The notes under the pieces were generated by a model. It worked only from the letters and a program-made list of their open reading frames with translations. It did not search any database and was not told the DNA's origin. A stretch of DNA of 64,000 bases, taken from Azotobacter bryophylli. Lineage in GTDB: Bacteria; Pseudomonadota; Gammaproteobacteria; Pseudomonadales; Pseudomonadaceae. The translations under genes and the position numbers were made by a program. The stretch is from NCBI RefSeq assembly GCF_042643485.1, contig NZ_JBHRSJ010000001.1, forward strand, positions 124,001-188,000, read 5' to 3'. Positions 36,496 through 45,090 of the stretch are shown here, in pieces; the stretch's first letter is position 1; each line of letters opens with the position of its first letter.

Positions 36496-36785
36496 GACGC
36501 TGCTCCAAGTACTGCTATTTTTTGATGGCCTGATTTCTGGATTGCGAACAGGCTCATTGATGTCTCGATGACATCACGGCGATGAGGCGGCAATTATGAC
36601 TTGGCGCAACGTTGAGCACGATGGTTCCTGGATCTGCACTGATGAGGCGTCGGCAAAAGGTTAAAGCGCGGATTTTTAGGAAAGGGGAGAGGGGCGTACC
36701 CACAGGTGGCGGGCATGTAGCCAACCATCCAAGGGATTGGTCTGTTCCCGGGCGCTACTGAGGCACCTTTCTCGGCACAAACAAG

Positions 36786-36819
36786 AACGGCGAGGGGTTA
36801 GCCTCGCCGTTGATTTTTC
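36786..36819 (+). terminator. Orphan Rho-independent terminator
   Basis: A 10-bp perfect stem, AACGGCGAGG (36786-36795) with CCTCGCCGTT (36802-36811), loop GGTTAG, then GATTTTTCC. It points forward but has no annotated gene directly upstream on that strand. Confidence 0.75.
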
Positions 36820-37166
36820 CTTCCGTCCTTGTGCTCATCATCCTGACGAGCCGCCGCTTATCCTGCGACTTTCCCTTGGCCGCCATCCTTGGTCAGCCTG
36901 CGTCGTTCCTTCGACGTCTTTGTGGGATCCACTGTACCCAGATGGCCGCCCCAAGGAAATTGGAAAGCTCTCGATCTTTTGTAGGTCAGGGCTTACGTAA
37001 TCGCTTCACGCGTCCGGGTTTGCCAGCAGCTGGAGCTCTAGGTCTATCGCGAGCTCGTCTGGCGCCAGCTTTAGCTGAGCCGCTGCAAGGCCTGCGGCAT
37101 CTGTTTGGGCCTGTTCCGGGACTTCTTTCTTGGCTAATCGAGCGCCAATTAGGAATCGCAGGCAAC

Positions 37167-37195
37167 AAAAAAACGGCTCTAAGGCCGGTTCTTCG
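37167..37195 (-). terminator. Probable terminator of tRNA-Leu
   Basis: On the reverse strand, AACCGGC-cttaga-GCCGTTTTTTT forms a short imperfect hairpin followed by seven T residues. It lies about 40 bases after the tRNA 3' end. Confidence 0.6.
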
Positions 37196-37235
37196 TGGGT
37201 TTCGGGCTTGGTTGGGAAGTCCCGAAAAGATTGTA

Positions 37236-37322
37236 TGGTGCCCCGGGAGAGACTCGAACTCTCACTCTGTCGCCAGAAACGGATTTTGAATCCGCCGCGT
37301 CTACCGATTCCGCCACCGAGGC
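37236..37322 (-). tRNA. tRNA-Leu (anticodon CAA)
   Basis: An 87-base class II tRNA with a long variable arm. On the reverse strand it begins GCCTCGGTGG, has the D-loop AATCGGTAGACGC, the anticodon stem-loop GGATTCAAAATCC with CAA as anticodon, the T-arm GAGTTCGAGTCTC and a 3' end GGGGCACCA, so CCA is encoded. The acceptor stem pairs with one G-T. It reads UUG leucine codons. A near-consensus promoter lies just upstream. tRNA-Leu genes are frequent island insertion points, but no integrase or repeat of its 3' end was found here. Confidence 0.96.
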
Positions 37323-37335
37323 ACGATGGCGGCGC

Positions 37336-37364
37336 AGTATAGGGAGGCGGATGCGCTTGGTCAA
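37336..37364 (-). promoter_or_regulatory. Sigma70 promoter of tRNA-Leu
   Basis: On the reverse strand TTGACC (37359-37364) and TATACT (37336-37341) are separated by exactly 17 bases, and the -10 box ends 13 bases before the tRNA. This is an almost perfect housekeeping promoter. Confidence 0.85.
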
Positions 37365-37431
37365 TCAGGTTGCGTGGTCAGTTGAGATGCTTTCCGGTAA
37401 GCTTTGCGCCCCGAAAAGCTGACCTCTCACC

Positions 37432-38481
37432 ATGCGCGTCGTCGATTTCCATTTCGATCTTCCCGAGTCTCTGATCGCTCGTCATCCTCTTCCTGAGCGC
37501 CGAGCGAGTCGCCTGCTGGTGCTCGACGGGCCGACCGGGGCCCTGGAGCACCGGCGTTTCGGGGATCTGCTCGAGTACCTCGAGCCGGGCGATCTGATGG
37601 TGTTCAACAACACCCGCGTGATCCCTGCACGCCTGTTCGGCCAGAAAGCCAGCGGTGGCAAGCTGGAGATTTTGGTCGAGCGGGTGCTGGACAGCGAGCG
37701 GGTGCTCGCCCACGTGCGTTCCAGCAAATCGCCCAAGCCGGGCTCGAAGATTTTCGTCGAGGGTGGGGGCGAAGCCGAAATGCTGGCCCGTCACGATGCT
37801 CTGTTCGAGCTGCGCTTCAGCGAGCCCGTTCTGCCACTGCTCGAGCGTAGCGGGCACATGCCGCTGCCTCCTTATATAGATCGTCCGGACGAGGCTGCCG
37901 ATCGCGAGCGCTACCAGACGGTTTATGCGCAGCGTGCGGGTGCGGTGGCAGCGCCCACTGCCGGTCTGCATTTCGATGAGGCGTTGCTGGAGGCGATCCG
38001 CGCCAAGGGTGTGGAGACCGCCTTCGTGACCTTGCACGTGGGGGCGGGTACCTTCCAGCCGGTGCGCGTCGAGCGGATCGAGGATCATCACATGCACCGC
38101 GAATGGCTGGAGGTCGGCCAGGATGTAGCCGACGCCGTCGCTGCCTGTCGTGCCCGCGGCGGGCGGGTGATCGCAGTCGGCACCACCAGCGTGCGCTCCC
38201 TTGAAAGCGCGGCACGCGATGGCGTGCTCAAGCCGTTCAGCGGCGATACCGATATCTTCATCTACCCGGGCCGCCCGTTCCATGTGGTCGATGCCCTGGT
38301 GACCAACTTCCACTTGCCCGAATCCACCCTCCTGATGCTGGTGTCGGCCTTCGCCGGTTACCCGGAGACCATGGCCGCCTACGCCGTGGCGGTGGAGCAG
38401 GGCTACCGTTTCTTCAGTTACGGTGATGCCATGTTCATCACCCGCAATCCGGCGCCGCGTGGCCCCGAGGAGCACGCATGA
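37432..38481 (+). CDS. queA: S-adenosylmethionine:tRNA ribosyltransferase-isomerase
   Basis: A 349-residue enzyme that adds the ribosyl part of SAM to preQ1 in tRNA, making epoxyqueuosine. Conserved blocks run from the start (MRVVDFHFDLPESLIA) through VFNNTRVIPARL, AAPTAGLHFDEALL, TLHVGAGTFQPVR and VVDALVTNFHLPESTLLMLV. It opens the operon with tgt and overlaps it by 4 bases (ATGA), so the two steps of queuosine synthesis are translationally coupled. Length is normal. Confidence 0.96.
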   Translation: MRVVDFHFDLPESLIARHPLPERRASRLLVLDGPTGALEHRRFGDLLEYLEPGDLMVFNNTRVIPARLFGQKASGGKLEILVERVLDSERVLAHVRSSKSPKPGSKIFVEGGGEAEMLARHDALFELRFSEPVLPLLERSGHMPLPPYIDRPDEAADRERYQTVYAQRAGAVAAPTAGLHFDEALLEAIRAKGVETAFVTLHVGAGTFQPVRVERIEDHHMHREWLEVGQDVADAVAACRARGGRVIAVGTTSVRSLESAARDGVLKPFSGDTDIFIYPGRPFHVVDALVTNFHLPESTLLMLVSAFAGYPETMAAYAVAVEQGYRFFSYGDAMFITRNPAPRGPEEHA

Positions 38482-39602
38482 GTCACATGTCCTTCGAACT
38501 GCTGGCGACCGACGGCAAGGCCCGTCGTGGGCGCCTGACCTTCCCCCGCGGCGTGGTCGAGACCCCGGCGTTCATGCCGGTGGGCACCTACGGTACGGTG
38601 AAGGGCATGCTGCCGCGTGACATCGAGGGGATCGGCGCGCAGATCATTCTCGGCAACACCTTCCACCTCTGGCTGCGTCCCGGCACCGAGGTGATCAGGC
38701 GGCATGGCGATCTGCATGATTTCATGCACTGGAAGGGGCCGATCCTCACCGATTCCGGCGGTTTCCAGGTGTTCAGCTTGGGTGCGCTGCGCAAGATCAA
38801 GGAGGAGGGGGTCACCTTCGCCTCCCCAGTGGACGGTGCCAAGGTGTTCATGGGGCCGGAAGAGTCGATGCAGGTCCAGCGCGATCTGGGGTCGGACATC
38901 GTGATGATCTTCGACGAATGCACGCCTTATCCGGCCGACGAGGAGGTGGCGCGACGCTCCATGGAGCTGTCGCTGCGCTGGGCCAAGCGTTCCAAGATCG
39001 CCCATGAGGGCAATCCGGCAGCGCTGTTCGGCATCGTCCAGGGCGGCATGCACGAAAACCTGCGCCTGCGCTCGCTGGAGGGACTCAATGAAATCGGCTT
39101 CGACGGTCTGGCCATCGGCGGGCTGTCGGTGGGCGAGCCCAAGGAAGAAATGATCCGCGTACTGGATTTTCTGCCGCCGCAGATGCCGGCCGACAAGCCG
39201 CGCTACCTGATGGGCGTCGGCAAGCCGGAGGACCTGGTCGAAGGCGTCCGTCGGGGCATCGACATGTTCGATTGCGTGATGCCGACCCGCAATGCCCGCA
39301 ACGGCCATCTGTTCGTGGACACCGGTGTGCTGAAGATTCGCAACTCGGTACACAAGAATGACGAGTCGCCGCTCGATCCGACCTGCGACTGTTATACCTG
39401 CACACACTTCTCCCGCGCATATCTTCACCACTTGGACAAATGTGGCGAAATGCTGGGCAGCATGTTGAATACGATCCATAACCTGCGGCATTACCAGCGC
39501 TTGATGGCTGGTTTGCGCGAGGCTATTCAACAGGGTACATTGGCCGTCTTTGTCGATGCCTTTTATGCTCGGCGTGGCCTGCCGACCCCGCCGTTGGGCT
39601 GA
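38478..39602 (+). CDS. tgt: tRNA-guanine transglycosylase
   Basis: A 374-residue enzyme that swaps guanine 34 for preQ1 in GUN-anticodon tRNAs. Marks are the general acid region ILTDSGGFQVFSL, QGGMHENLR, the catalytic Asp in FDCVMPTRNARNG, and zinc ligands CDCYTC followed by a downstream His in LHHLDKCGE. A second ATG three codons in could also serve as start. It follows queA with a 4-base overlap and precedes yajC by 38 bases. Confidence 0.96.
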   Translation: MSHMSFELLATDGKARRGRLTFPRGVVETPAFMPVGTYGTVKGMLPRDIEGIGAQIILGNTFHLWLRPGTEVIRRHGDLHDFMHWKGPILTDSGGFQVFSLGALRKIKEEGVTFASPVDGAKVFMGPEESMQVQRDLGSDIVMIFDECTPYPADEEVARRSMELSLRWAKRSKIAHEGNPAALFGIVQGGMHENLRLRSLEGLNEIGFDGLAIGGLSVGEPKEEMIRVLDFLPPQMPADKPRYLMGVGKPEDLVEGVRRGIDMFDCVMPTRNARNGHLFVDTGVLKIRNSVHKNDESPLDPTCDCYTCTHFSRAYLHHLDKCGEMLGSMLNTIHNLRHYQRLMAGLREAIQQGTLAVFVDAFYARRGLPTPPLG

Positions 39603-39640
39603 ATCGTTTCTTTTTTGAGTCCTTTTGACTGGAGTGCTAC

Positions 39641-39976
39641 ATGAGCTTTCTGATCCCTGCTGCCTACGCTGACGCCGCCGCTCCGGCTGCTGGTCCCGCC
39701 GGCACCGGTTTCGAGTGGATCTTCCTGGTCGGTTTCGTGGTCATCTTCTACCTGATGATCTGGCGTCCCCAGGCCAAGCGTGCCAAGGAGCACAAGAATC
39801 TGCTCGGTAGCCTGCAGAAGGGCGATGAAGTGGTGACCACCGGCGGTATCGCCGGCAAGGTGAGCAAGGTGTCCGACGACTTCGTCGTGCTGGAAGTTTC
39901 CAACACCGTCGAGCTGAAGATCCAGAAGGGCGCAATCGCCGCCACTCTGCCCAAGGGCACGCTGAAGGCCATCTGA
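39641..39976 (+). CDS. yajC: Sec translocase accessory protein YajC
   Basis: A 111-residue inner-membrane protein with one helix (about 24-42, FEWIFLVGFVVIFYLMIW) followed by the typical RPQAKRAKEHKNLLGSLQKGDEVVTTGGI cytoplasmic domain. It associates with SecDF. An Ala/Pro-rich N-terminal stretch precedes the helix, as in other Pseudomonas copies. It lies in the order tgt-yajC-secD-secF. Confidence 0.95.
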   Translation: MSFLIPAAYADAAAPAAGPAGTGFEWIFLVGFVVIFYLMIWRPQAKRAKEHKNLLGSLQKGDEVVTTGGIAGKVSKVSDDFVVLEVSNTVELKIQKGAIAATLPKGTLKAI

Positions 39977-40001
39977 GCCTCGCACTCCTTCCATCATTCA
40001 C

Positions 40002-40022
40002 GGGGCGCGCAAGGCGCCCCGC
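40002..40022 (+). other. 8-bp hairpin between yajC and secD
   Basis: CGGGGCGC (40002-40009) pairs with GCGCCCCG (40015-40022) around GCAAG. There is no T-run. It ends 19 bases before the secD start and could tune relative expression of the two genes. Confidence 0.5.
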
Positions 40023-40041
40023 GTCATAAGCGGGCGGCGTC

Positions 40042-41910
40042 ATGCTCAACAAATACCCTCTGTGGAAATATCTGCTGATCCTGGCTGTGCTGGCGGTCGG
40101 CTTCATTTATTCCGCGCCCAACCTCTATCCGGACGATCCGGCCATTCAAATCAGCGGAGCGAGCACGGCCTTGCAGGTCGGACAGGCCGACCTGGACAGG
40201 GTCGGCAAGGCGCTGGCCGAGGCCGGCATCGCGGTCAAGGCATCCAGTCTCTCGGCGGAAGGCAAGGGCGGCCTGCTGCGGCTGACCAGGCAGGAAGACC
40301 AGCTGCCGGCTAAGGATGTGGTACGCAAGGCGCTCGGCGACGAGTACGTGGTCGCGCTGAACCTGGCGCCGACCACTCCTCCCTGGCTGCGTGCGCTGGG
40401 GGCCAGCCCGATGAAACTCGGTCTGGATCTCTCCGGCGGCGTGCACTTCCTCCTCGAAGTGGATATGGAGAAGGCGCTGGACGCCCGTCTGAAGGTCTAC
40501 GAGAGCGAGGTGAAAAGCCTGCTGCGCAAGGAGGGCGTGCGTTATCGCAGCCTGCCGCAGGCCGAGGGGGGCATTCAGCTCGGCTTCACCGACCCGGCAT
40601 TGCTGGAGCAGGCTCAGGGCCTGATCCGAAAGAGCTTCAACGATTTCCAGCTGACCCGTAGCGAACGCAACGGCATGCAGGTGCTGCGACTGGCACTGAC
40701 CGAGGCCAAGCTGGCGGAAATCCGCGAATACTCGATCAAGCAGAACCTGACCACGGTGCGTAACCGGGTCAACGAGCTGGGCGTGTCCGAGCCGCTGGTG
40801 CAGCGCCAGGGCGCCAACCGCATCGTGGTCGAGCTACCGGGCGTGCAGGATACCGCCGAAGCCAAGCGGATTCTCGGCAAGACCGCCAACCTGGAATTCC
40901 GTCTGGCCGCCGAGCCCGACGCGCCGCGCTCCATGACCGAGGCCTTCGAGTTCCGGGAAGCGGGGCGCCCGGCCGTGCCGCTGGAGCGCAGCCTGATCAT
41001 CACCGGTGACCAGGTGACCGATGCCCAGGCCAGCTATGACGAGAACGGCCGGCCGCAGGTGAACATCCGCCTGGACGGCCACGGCGGCGAGCTGATGAAC
41101 CGGGCCACCCGCAACAACGTGGGCCGCAGCATGGCCGTTGTGTTCATCGAGCAGAAGCCGGTGACCCGCTACGTGAAGCAGATGGTCGACGGCGTCGAGA
41201 AGGAAGTGCCCGTCGAGACCTTCCGCGAAGAGAAGAAGATCATCAGCCTGGCGACCATCCAGTCGCCGCTCGGCAGCCAGTTCCGTATCACCGGCTTGAA
41301 CGGCCAGGGCGAGTCTTCCGAGCTGGCGCTGCTGCTGCGCGCCGGTGGTCTGGCGGCGCCCATGTACTTCGCCGAGGAGCGCACCCTCGGACCGAGCCTG
41401 GGAGCGGAGAACATCCAGCTGGGCATCGATGCCTCGCTGTGGGGTTTCCTCTTCGTCTCCCTCTTCATGGTGGCCATCTACAAGTTCTTCGGTCTGCTGG
41501 CCACGGTGGCGCTGGCGTTCAACATGGTCCTGCTGGTGGCGCTGATGTCGCTGCTCGGTGCGACCCTGACGCTGCCGGGCATCGCCGGTATCGTGCTGAC
41601 CATGGGCATGGCGGTCGACGCCAACGTGCTGATCTACTCGCGTATCCGCGAAGAAATCGGCAATGGTATGTCGATCCAGCGTGCCATCCACGAAGGCTTC
41701 GATCGCGCCTTCTCGGCGATTCTCGATGGCAACCTGACCACGCTGTTGGTGGGTGGCATCCTGTTCGTCATGGGGACCGGACCGATCAAGGGCTTCGCCG
41801 TGACCATGTCCCTGGGCATCGTCACCTCCATGTTCACCGCCATTATCGTGACCCGCGGCATGGTCAACCTGATCTTCGGTGGCCGCGATATCAAGAAACT
41901 CTGGATTTGA
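40042..41910 (+). CDS. secD: Protein translocase subunit SecD
   Basis: A 622-residue inner-membrane protein that uses the proton gradient to help pull proteins through SecYEG. A first helix (about 9-27), a large periplasmic domain with LGLDLSGGVHFLLEVDME, and five C-terminal helices with GFLFVSLFMVAIYKFFGLL and the LTLPGIAGIVLTMGMAVDANVLI block are all present. The signature Asp in GMAVDANV is kept. It is followed 13 bases later by secF. Confidence 0.96.
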   Translation: MLNKYPLWKYLLILAVLAVGFIYSAPNLYPDDPAIQISGASTALQVGQADLDRVGKALAEAGIAVKASSLSAEGKGGLLRLTRQEDQLPAKDVVRKALGDEYVVALNLAPTTPPWLRALGASPMKLGLDLSGGVHFLLEVDMEKALDARLKVYESEVKSLLRKEGVRYRSLPQAEGGIQLGFTDPALLEQAQGLIRKSFNDFQLTRSERNGMQVLRLALTEAKLAEIREYSIKQNLTTVRNRVNELGVSEPLVQRQGANRIVVELPGVQDTAEAKRILGKTANLEFRLAAEPDAPRSMTEAFEFREAGRPAVPLERSLIITGDQVTDAQASYDENGRPQVNIRLDGHGGELMNRATRNNVGRSMAVVFIEQKPVTRYVKQMVDGVEKEVPVETFREEKKIISLATIQSPLGSQFRITGLNGQGESSELALLLRAGGLAAPMYFAEERTLGPSLGAENIQLGIDASLWGFLFVSLFMVAIYKFFGLLATVALAFNMVLLVALMSLLGATLTLPGIAGIVLTMGMAVDANVLIYSRIREEIGNGMSIQRAIHEGFDRAFSAILDGNLTTLLVGGILFVMGTGPIKGFAVTMSLGIVTSMFTAIIVTRGMVNLIFGGRDIKKLWI

Positions 41911-41923
41911 GAGGCTCGGCACG

Positions 41924-42835
41924 ATGAAGCGTGTTATCAATTTCATGGGCATCCGCCATGCGGCGTTTGCCGTGACTCTGCTCCTGACGCTGGCCTCCCT
42001 CGCCAGCCTAGCGGTCAAGGGCTTGAACCTGGGGCTAGACTTCACCGGTGGTGCCCTGATCGAGCTGAGCTACCAGCAGCCCGTCGAGCTGTCATCGGTG
42101 CGCGGCCAACTGGAGAAGGCCGGCTATGGCGATGCCCTGGTGCAGAGTTTCGGCGCCACCACCGATGTGCTGGTGCGCCTGCAGGGCGAGGACCCGCAGC
42201 TCGGCAGCAAGGTGGCGGAGGCTCTGCGGCAGGCCGGTGGCGACAATCCGGTGATCGTCAAGCGCGTCGAGTACGTCGGTCCTGCGGTAGGCGAGGAGCT
42301 GCGTGATCAGGGCGGTCTTGGCATGCTGCTGGCTCTGGGCGGCATCCTGGTCTACGTGGCGTTCCGCTTTCAGTGGAAGTTCGGCCTGGGGGCCGTTCTC
42401 TCCCTGTTCCACGACGTCATTCTCACCCTCGGCGTGTTCTCCTTCTTCCAGCTGCCGTTCGATCTCACGGTCCTGGCTGCGGTCCTGGCGATCATCGGCT
42501 ATTCGCTGAACGACACCATCGTGGTCTTCGACCGTATCCGCGAGAATCTCCGCCTGCTGCGCAAGACTGGCTTGATCGAGAACATCAACATCTCGACGAG
42601 CCAAACACTGTTGCGGACCATGGCGACCTCCATCTCCACCCTGCTGGCGATCCTCGCGCTAATGCTGTTCGGCGGCGAGCCGCTCTGGGGCTTCTCCCTG
42701 GCGCTGTTCATCGGGGTGATGGCCGGAACCTATTCCTCGGTCTACATCGCCAACATCACGTTGATCTGGCTGAAGCTGACCCGTGAAGATCTCATTCCGC
42801 CAGTCGTCGAAACCGAGGCCGATCAGCGCCCCTGA
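41924..42835 (+). CDS. secF: Protein translocase subunit SecF
   Basis: A 303-residue partner of SecD with six helices. Blocks include the start MKRVINFMGIRHAAF, LGLDFTGGALIELSY, VGAVLSL-like GLGAVLSLFHDVILTLGV, and GYSLNDTIVVFDRIRENLR near the C-terminal half. The conserved Asp/Arg pair in NDTIVVFDR is intact. The ATG at 41924 is preceded by GAGAGG; an earlier in-frame start lies inside secD. Confidence 0.96.
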   Translation: MKRVINFMGIRHAAFAVTLLLTLASLASLAVKGLNLGLDFTGGALIELSYQQPVELSSVRGQLEKAGYGDALVQSFGATTDVLVRLQGEDPQLGSKVAEALRQAGGDNPVIVKRVEYVGPAVGEELRDQGGLGMLLALGGILVYVAFRFQWKFGLGAVLSLFHDVILTLGVFSFFQLPFDLTVLAAVLAIIGYSLNDTIVVFDRIRENLRLLRKTGLIENINISTSQTLLRTMATSISTLLAILALMLFGGEPLWGFSLALFIGVMAGTYSSVYIANITLIWLKLTREDLIPPVVETEADQRP

Positions 42836-42928
42836 CGGCAAGCGAAGCGGAACTGCCAAGCGGAACGGCAGTCCAACTGCCAGGCACCCGCCCTCGCGAG
42901 GGTGGGGCGTGTCGAGGCAGGAGAAGCT

Positions 42929-43483
42929 ATGAACAAGTCAATGATCGTAGGCGCTGTGCTGGGGGCGGTGGGCGTTACGGCAGGGGGGGCCTTCGCCACC
43001 TACAAGATGGTCGACAAGGGGCCGGAATATGCCGATGTCCTGGCCGTCAAGCCGGTCAAGGAAACGATCAACACCCCGCGCGAAGTCTGCAAGGACGTCA
43101 CCGTGACCCATCGGCGCCCGGTCAGGGATCAGCATCAGGTCACCGGTACCGTGATCGGCGCATTGGCCGGCGGCCTGCTGGGTAATCAGATCGGGCACGG
43201 CAGCGGCAGGACGATCGCCACGGTCGCTGGCGCGGCGGCTGGCGGTTATGCCGGCAACAAGGTGCAGGAAGGCATGCAGCAGCGTAATACCTACACCAGC
43301 ACCGAAACCCGCTGCGATACCGTGACCGACACCAGCGAGAAGGTGGTCGGTTACGACGTCGAGTATCGCTTGGGTGAAAAGGTCGGTCAGGTGCGCATGG
43401 ATCGTCAGCCGGGCTCGCGGATTCCAGTTCGCGACGGTCAGTTGGTGCTCGCCGGTGCTGCGCAAGAGACGGCCTCGCGCTAG
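42929..43483 (+). CDS. Glycine-zipper 2TM-domain envelope protein
   Basis: A 184-residue protein with an N-terminal hydrophobic anchor (about 5-23), a linker with two histidine/arginine-rich segments, and a glycine-zipper two-helix domain at about 73-108 (GTVIGALAGGLLGNQIG, then TVAGAAAGGYAGNKV). This is the Rick_17kDa/SlyB-like family of envelope proteins. It lacks a clear lipobox cysteine, so it may be membrane-anchored rather than lipidated. GCAGGAGAA precedes the ATG at 42929. In Pseudomonas it lies between secF and suhB. Confidence 0.85.
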   Translation: MNKSMIVGAVLGAVGVTAGGAFATYKMVDKGPEYADVLAVKPVKETINTPREVCKDVTVTHRRPVRDQHQVTGTVIGALAGGLLGNQIGHGSGRTIATVAGAAAGGYAGNKVQEGMQQRNTYTSTETRCDTVTDTSEKVVGYDVEYRLGEKVGQVRMDRQPGSRIPVRDGQLVLAGAAQETASR

Positions 43484-44050
43484 CAGTTTCCCGTTTTCAA
43501 CGCCATCGAGTCGAACGAGGGCCCCTGTCCTGCTCCCGCAGGGCTGGGGCCTGCTTCATTCCGCAGTGCAACCAGCATGATCGCTACGGAGACAGCGGCG
43601 GCCGTCAGCAACTGGCCGACCCTCTCCGAGCTCAAGCCCGGGGTACTGTCCAGTGCGCGCTCGATGAATCGCCTCGCGGTGCGATGCAGGCCATCCACCG
43701 GCTTGTACAGATTGTCCCGGCGGTTCGGCATTGTTTCAGGCTCTCCCATCTGGGCGCCGTAAGCCCTTCTGGCCATTATCCGGTCGAGTAGGCCGGGCCG
43801 CAGATGGTGCCGAGGATGGCCTCGATGGTGGCGCGGCCGAGTCAGGGCTCGCGCGGGGTATCAGTCGCGGTGCGGAGGATGGCCCTGGCGGCGACTTGGA
43901 AAGCATGAATGGGCGGTACCGGTTGAAGGCGCCGGGCTGTCTTGTTGCGCGCCCAGTCGAGCTGCGGCGTGTTGTGGGACGGTAGCTGCACCATGGTCAG
44001 GCGCACGTGGCTGTGCTCATGGGGGTGGACTGCATCCAGGGGAGTAGGCC
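43480..44050 (-). pseudogene. SDR-family oxidoreductase remnant (C-terminal third, disabled)
   Basis: Reading the reverse strand from about 44050 gives the tail of a short-chain dehydrogenase: VRLTMVQLPSHNTPQLDWAR, then RLQPVPPIHAFQVAARAI. At 43842-43844 TGA takes the place of the TGG (Trp) expected after REP, and the same frame continues LGRATIEAILGTI. Near 43797 a frameshift moves to another frame, which continues PGLLDRIMARRAYGAQ, then PNRRDNLYKPVDG, and a final hydrophobic LLTAAAVSVAIMLVAL, as in the known tail of this SDR group. The N-terminal cofactor domain is absent; the remnant meets the suhB terminator. Confidence 0.72.
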
Positions 44051-44090
44051 GCAGTGCAGCACCGAGTGGGGCGGAAGAGAAGGAGCAAAG

Positions 44091-44120
44091 AAAAAGCCGC
44101 TCAGTGTGGGAGCGGCTTTC
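44091..44120 (-). terminator. Rho-independent terminator of suhB
   Basis: Arms AAAGCCGCT (44093-44101) and AGCGGCTTT (44111-44119) pair around a 9-base loop. On the reverse strand it is followed by TTTTTCTTT, a strong terminator 27 bases after the suhB stop. Confidence 0.9.
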
Positions 44121-44146
44121 CAGGAGAAACGCTAGAGCCAGGTCGA

Positions 44147-44962
44147 TCAGCGCTTCATCGACGGCGGCAGGTACGGCTGGATGGCGGTCAGGACGGCCTT
44201 GAAGCACTTGGTGTTGCCGGCCACGATATGGCCTTTCTCGAGGAATTCGTGACCGCCGGTGAAATCGCTCACCAGGCCGCCCGCTTCCTGGATCAGCAGG
44301 GCGCCGGCAGCCATGTCCCATTCGGACAGGCCGAATTCCCAGAAGGCGTCATAACGACCGGCGGCGACATAGGCCAGGTCCAGGCTCGCGGCGCCGCAGC
44401 GACGGATGCCGGCGGTCGGGCCGACCAGACTGCGGAACATGCCCAGATAGTTGTCGAGGTAGTCGGTCTGCTCGTTGCGGAACGGGAAACCGGTCCCGAG
44501 AAGGGCGCCTTCCAAACTCTTGCGCGGGCTGACGCGCAGGCGACGACCGTTGAGCGCCGCGCCGTGGCCGCGGCTGGCGGTGAACTCCTCCTGGCGCACG
44601 GGGTCCAGAACCACGGCATGTTCGAGGCGGCCGCGGTATTTGCAGGCGATGCTCACGGCGAAGTGCGGTACGCCGCGCACGAAGTTGGTCGTGCCGTCCA
44701 GCGGGTCGATGATCCACTGGTAATCGGCGCCATCGCCGCTGCCTTCCTTCTGTCCGCCTTCCTCGCCGAGGAAGCCGTGGTTCGGGTAGGCCTTGCGCAG
44801 GGCATTGATGATCGTCTGCTCGGCGGCGCGATCGACCTCCGTCACGTAGTCCTTGGCATCCTTCTCGTTGACCGAGATGACGTCCAAGCGCTCGATGGAG
44901 CGATAAATCAGTTCCCCTGCGCTGCGAGCTGCGCGCAGCGCGATGTTCAGCATGGGCTGCAT
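44147..44962 (-). CDS. suhB: Inositol-1-monophosphatase SuhB
   Basis: A 271-residue Mg-dependent phosphatase, which in gamma-proteobacteria also takes part in rRNA antitermination complexes. Metal-site motifs are FLGEEGG (Glu pair), IIDPLDGTTNF and the C-terminal GLSEWDMAAGALLIQEAGG. The start MQPMLNIALRAARSAGE fits the family; an in-frame ATG 7 codons earlier is possible. It is divergent from trmJ, as in other pseudomonads. Confidence 0.96.
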   Translation of the reverse strand: MQPMLNIALRAARSAGELIYRSIERLDVISVNEKDAKDYVTEVDRAAEQTIINALRKAYPNHGFLGEEGGQKEGSGDGADYQWIIDPLDGTTNFVRGVPHFAVSIACKYRGRLEHAVVLDPVRQEEFTASRGHGAALNGRRLRVSPRKSLEGALLGTGFPFRNEQTDYLDNYLGMFRSLVGPTAGIRRCGAASLDLAYVAAGRYDAFWEFGLSEWDMAAGALLIQEAGGLVSDFTGGHEFLEKGHIVAGNTKCFKAVLTAIQPYLPPSMKR

Positions 44963-45090
44963 GGCGTTCACCTGGTCAGTCAAAGAAAGCCGGCCATTCT
45001 ATCAGAAAGCGATCCGTATGTACGGGCGTGCGTTGCACGAGGTGGTTCTGTAAGATTTGCTCCCTTTTGAACGTTGCGTGAGAGCGGGCA

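Larger units (their letters stand above)
36496..37235. other. Long region with one terminator but no clear gene
   Basis: About 740 bases. It holds a forward-strand terminator (36786-36819) with no gene upstream of it on that strand, and the reverse-strand transcription end for tRNA-Leu. A reverse frame near 37012-37150 reads about 45 codons without stops (AKKEVPEQAQTDAAGLAA) but has no start codon and may be a gene fragment. Nothing else is recognised. Confidence 0.4.

Noticed and set aside
36500..36819. Rsm-type regulatory RNA
   Set aside because: GGA motifs are present but no TGTAAG...CTTACA activator site was found upstream, so only a general small-RNA possibility is kept.
36810..37289. 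159-codon forward frame running into the tRNA-Leu gene
   Set aside because: It overlaps a terminator tail and the antisense of a tRNA and shows no protein-like features.
37236..37322. tRNA-Leu as an integration site with a second attachment copy
   Set aside because: I looked for a copy of the tRNA 3' end in the 28-37 kb block and saw none, and there is no integrase gene in the window.
43480..43731. 83-residue single-helix membrane protein with a GGGAGAG site
   Set aside because: The sequence continues upstream as a degraded SDR tail, so it is better read as part of a pseudogene.
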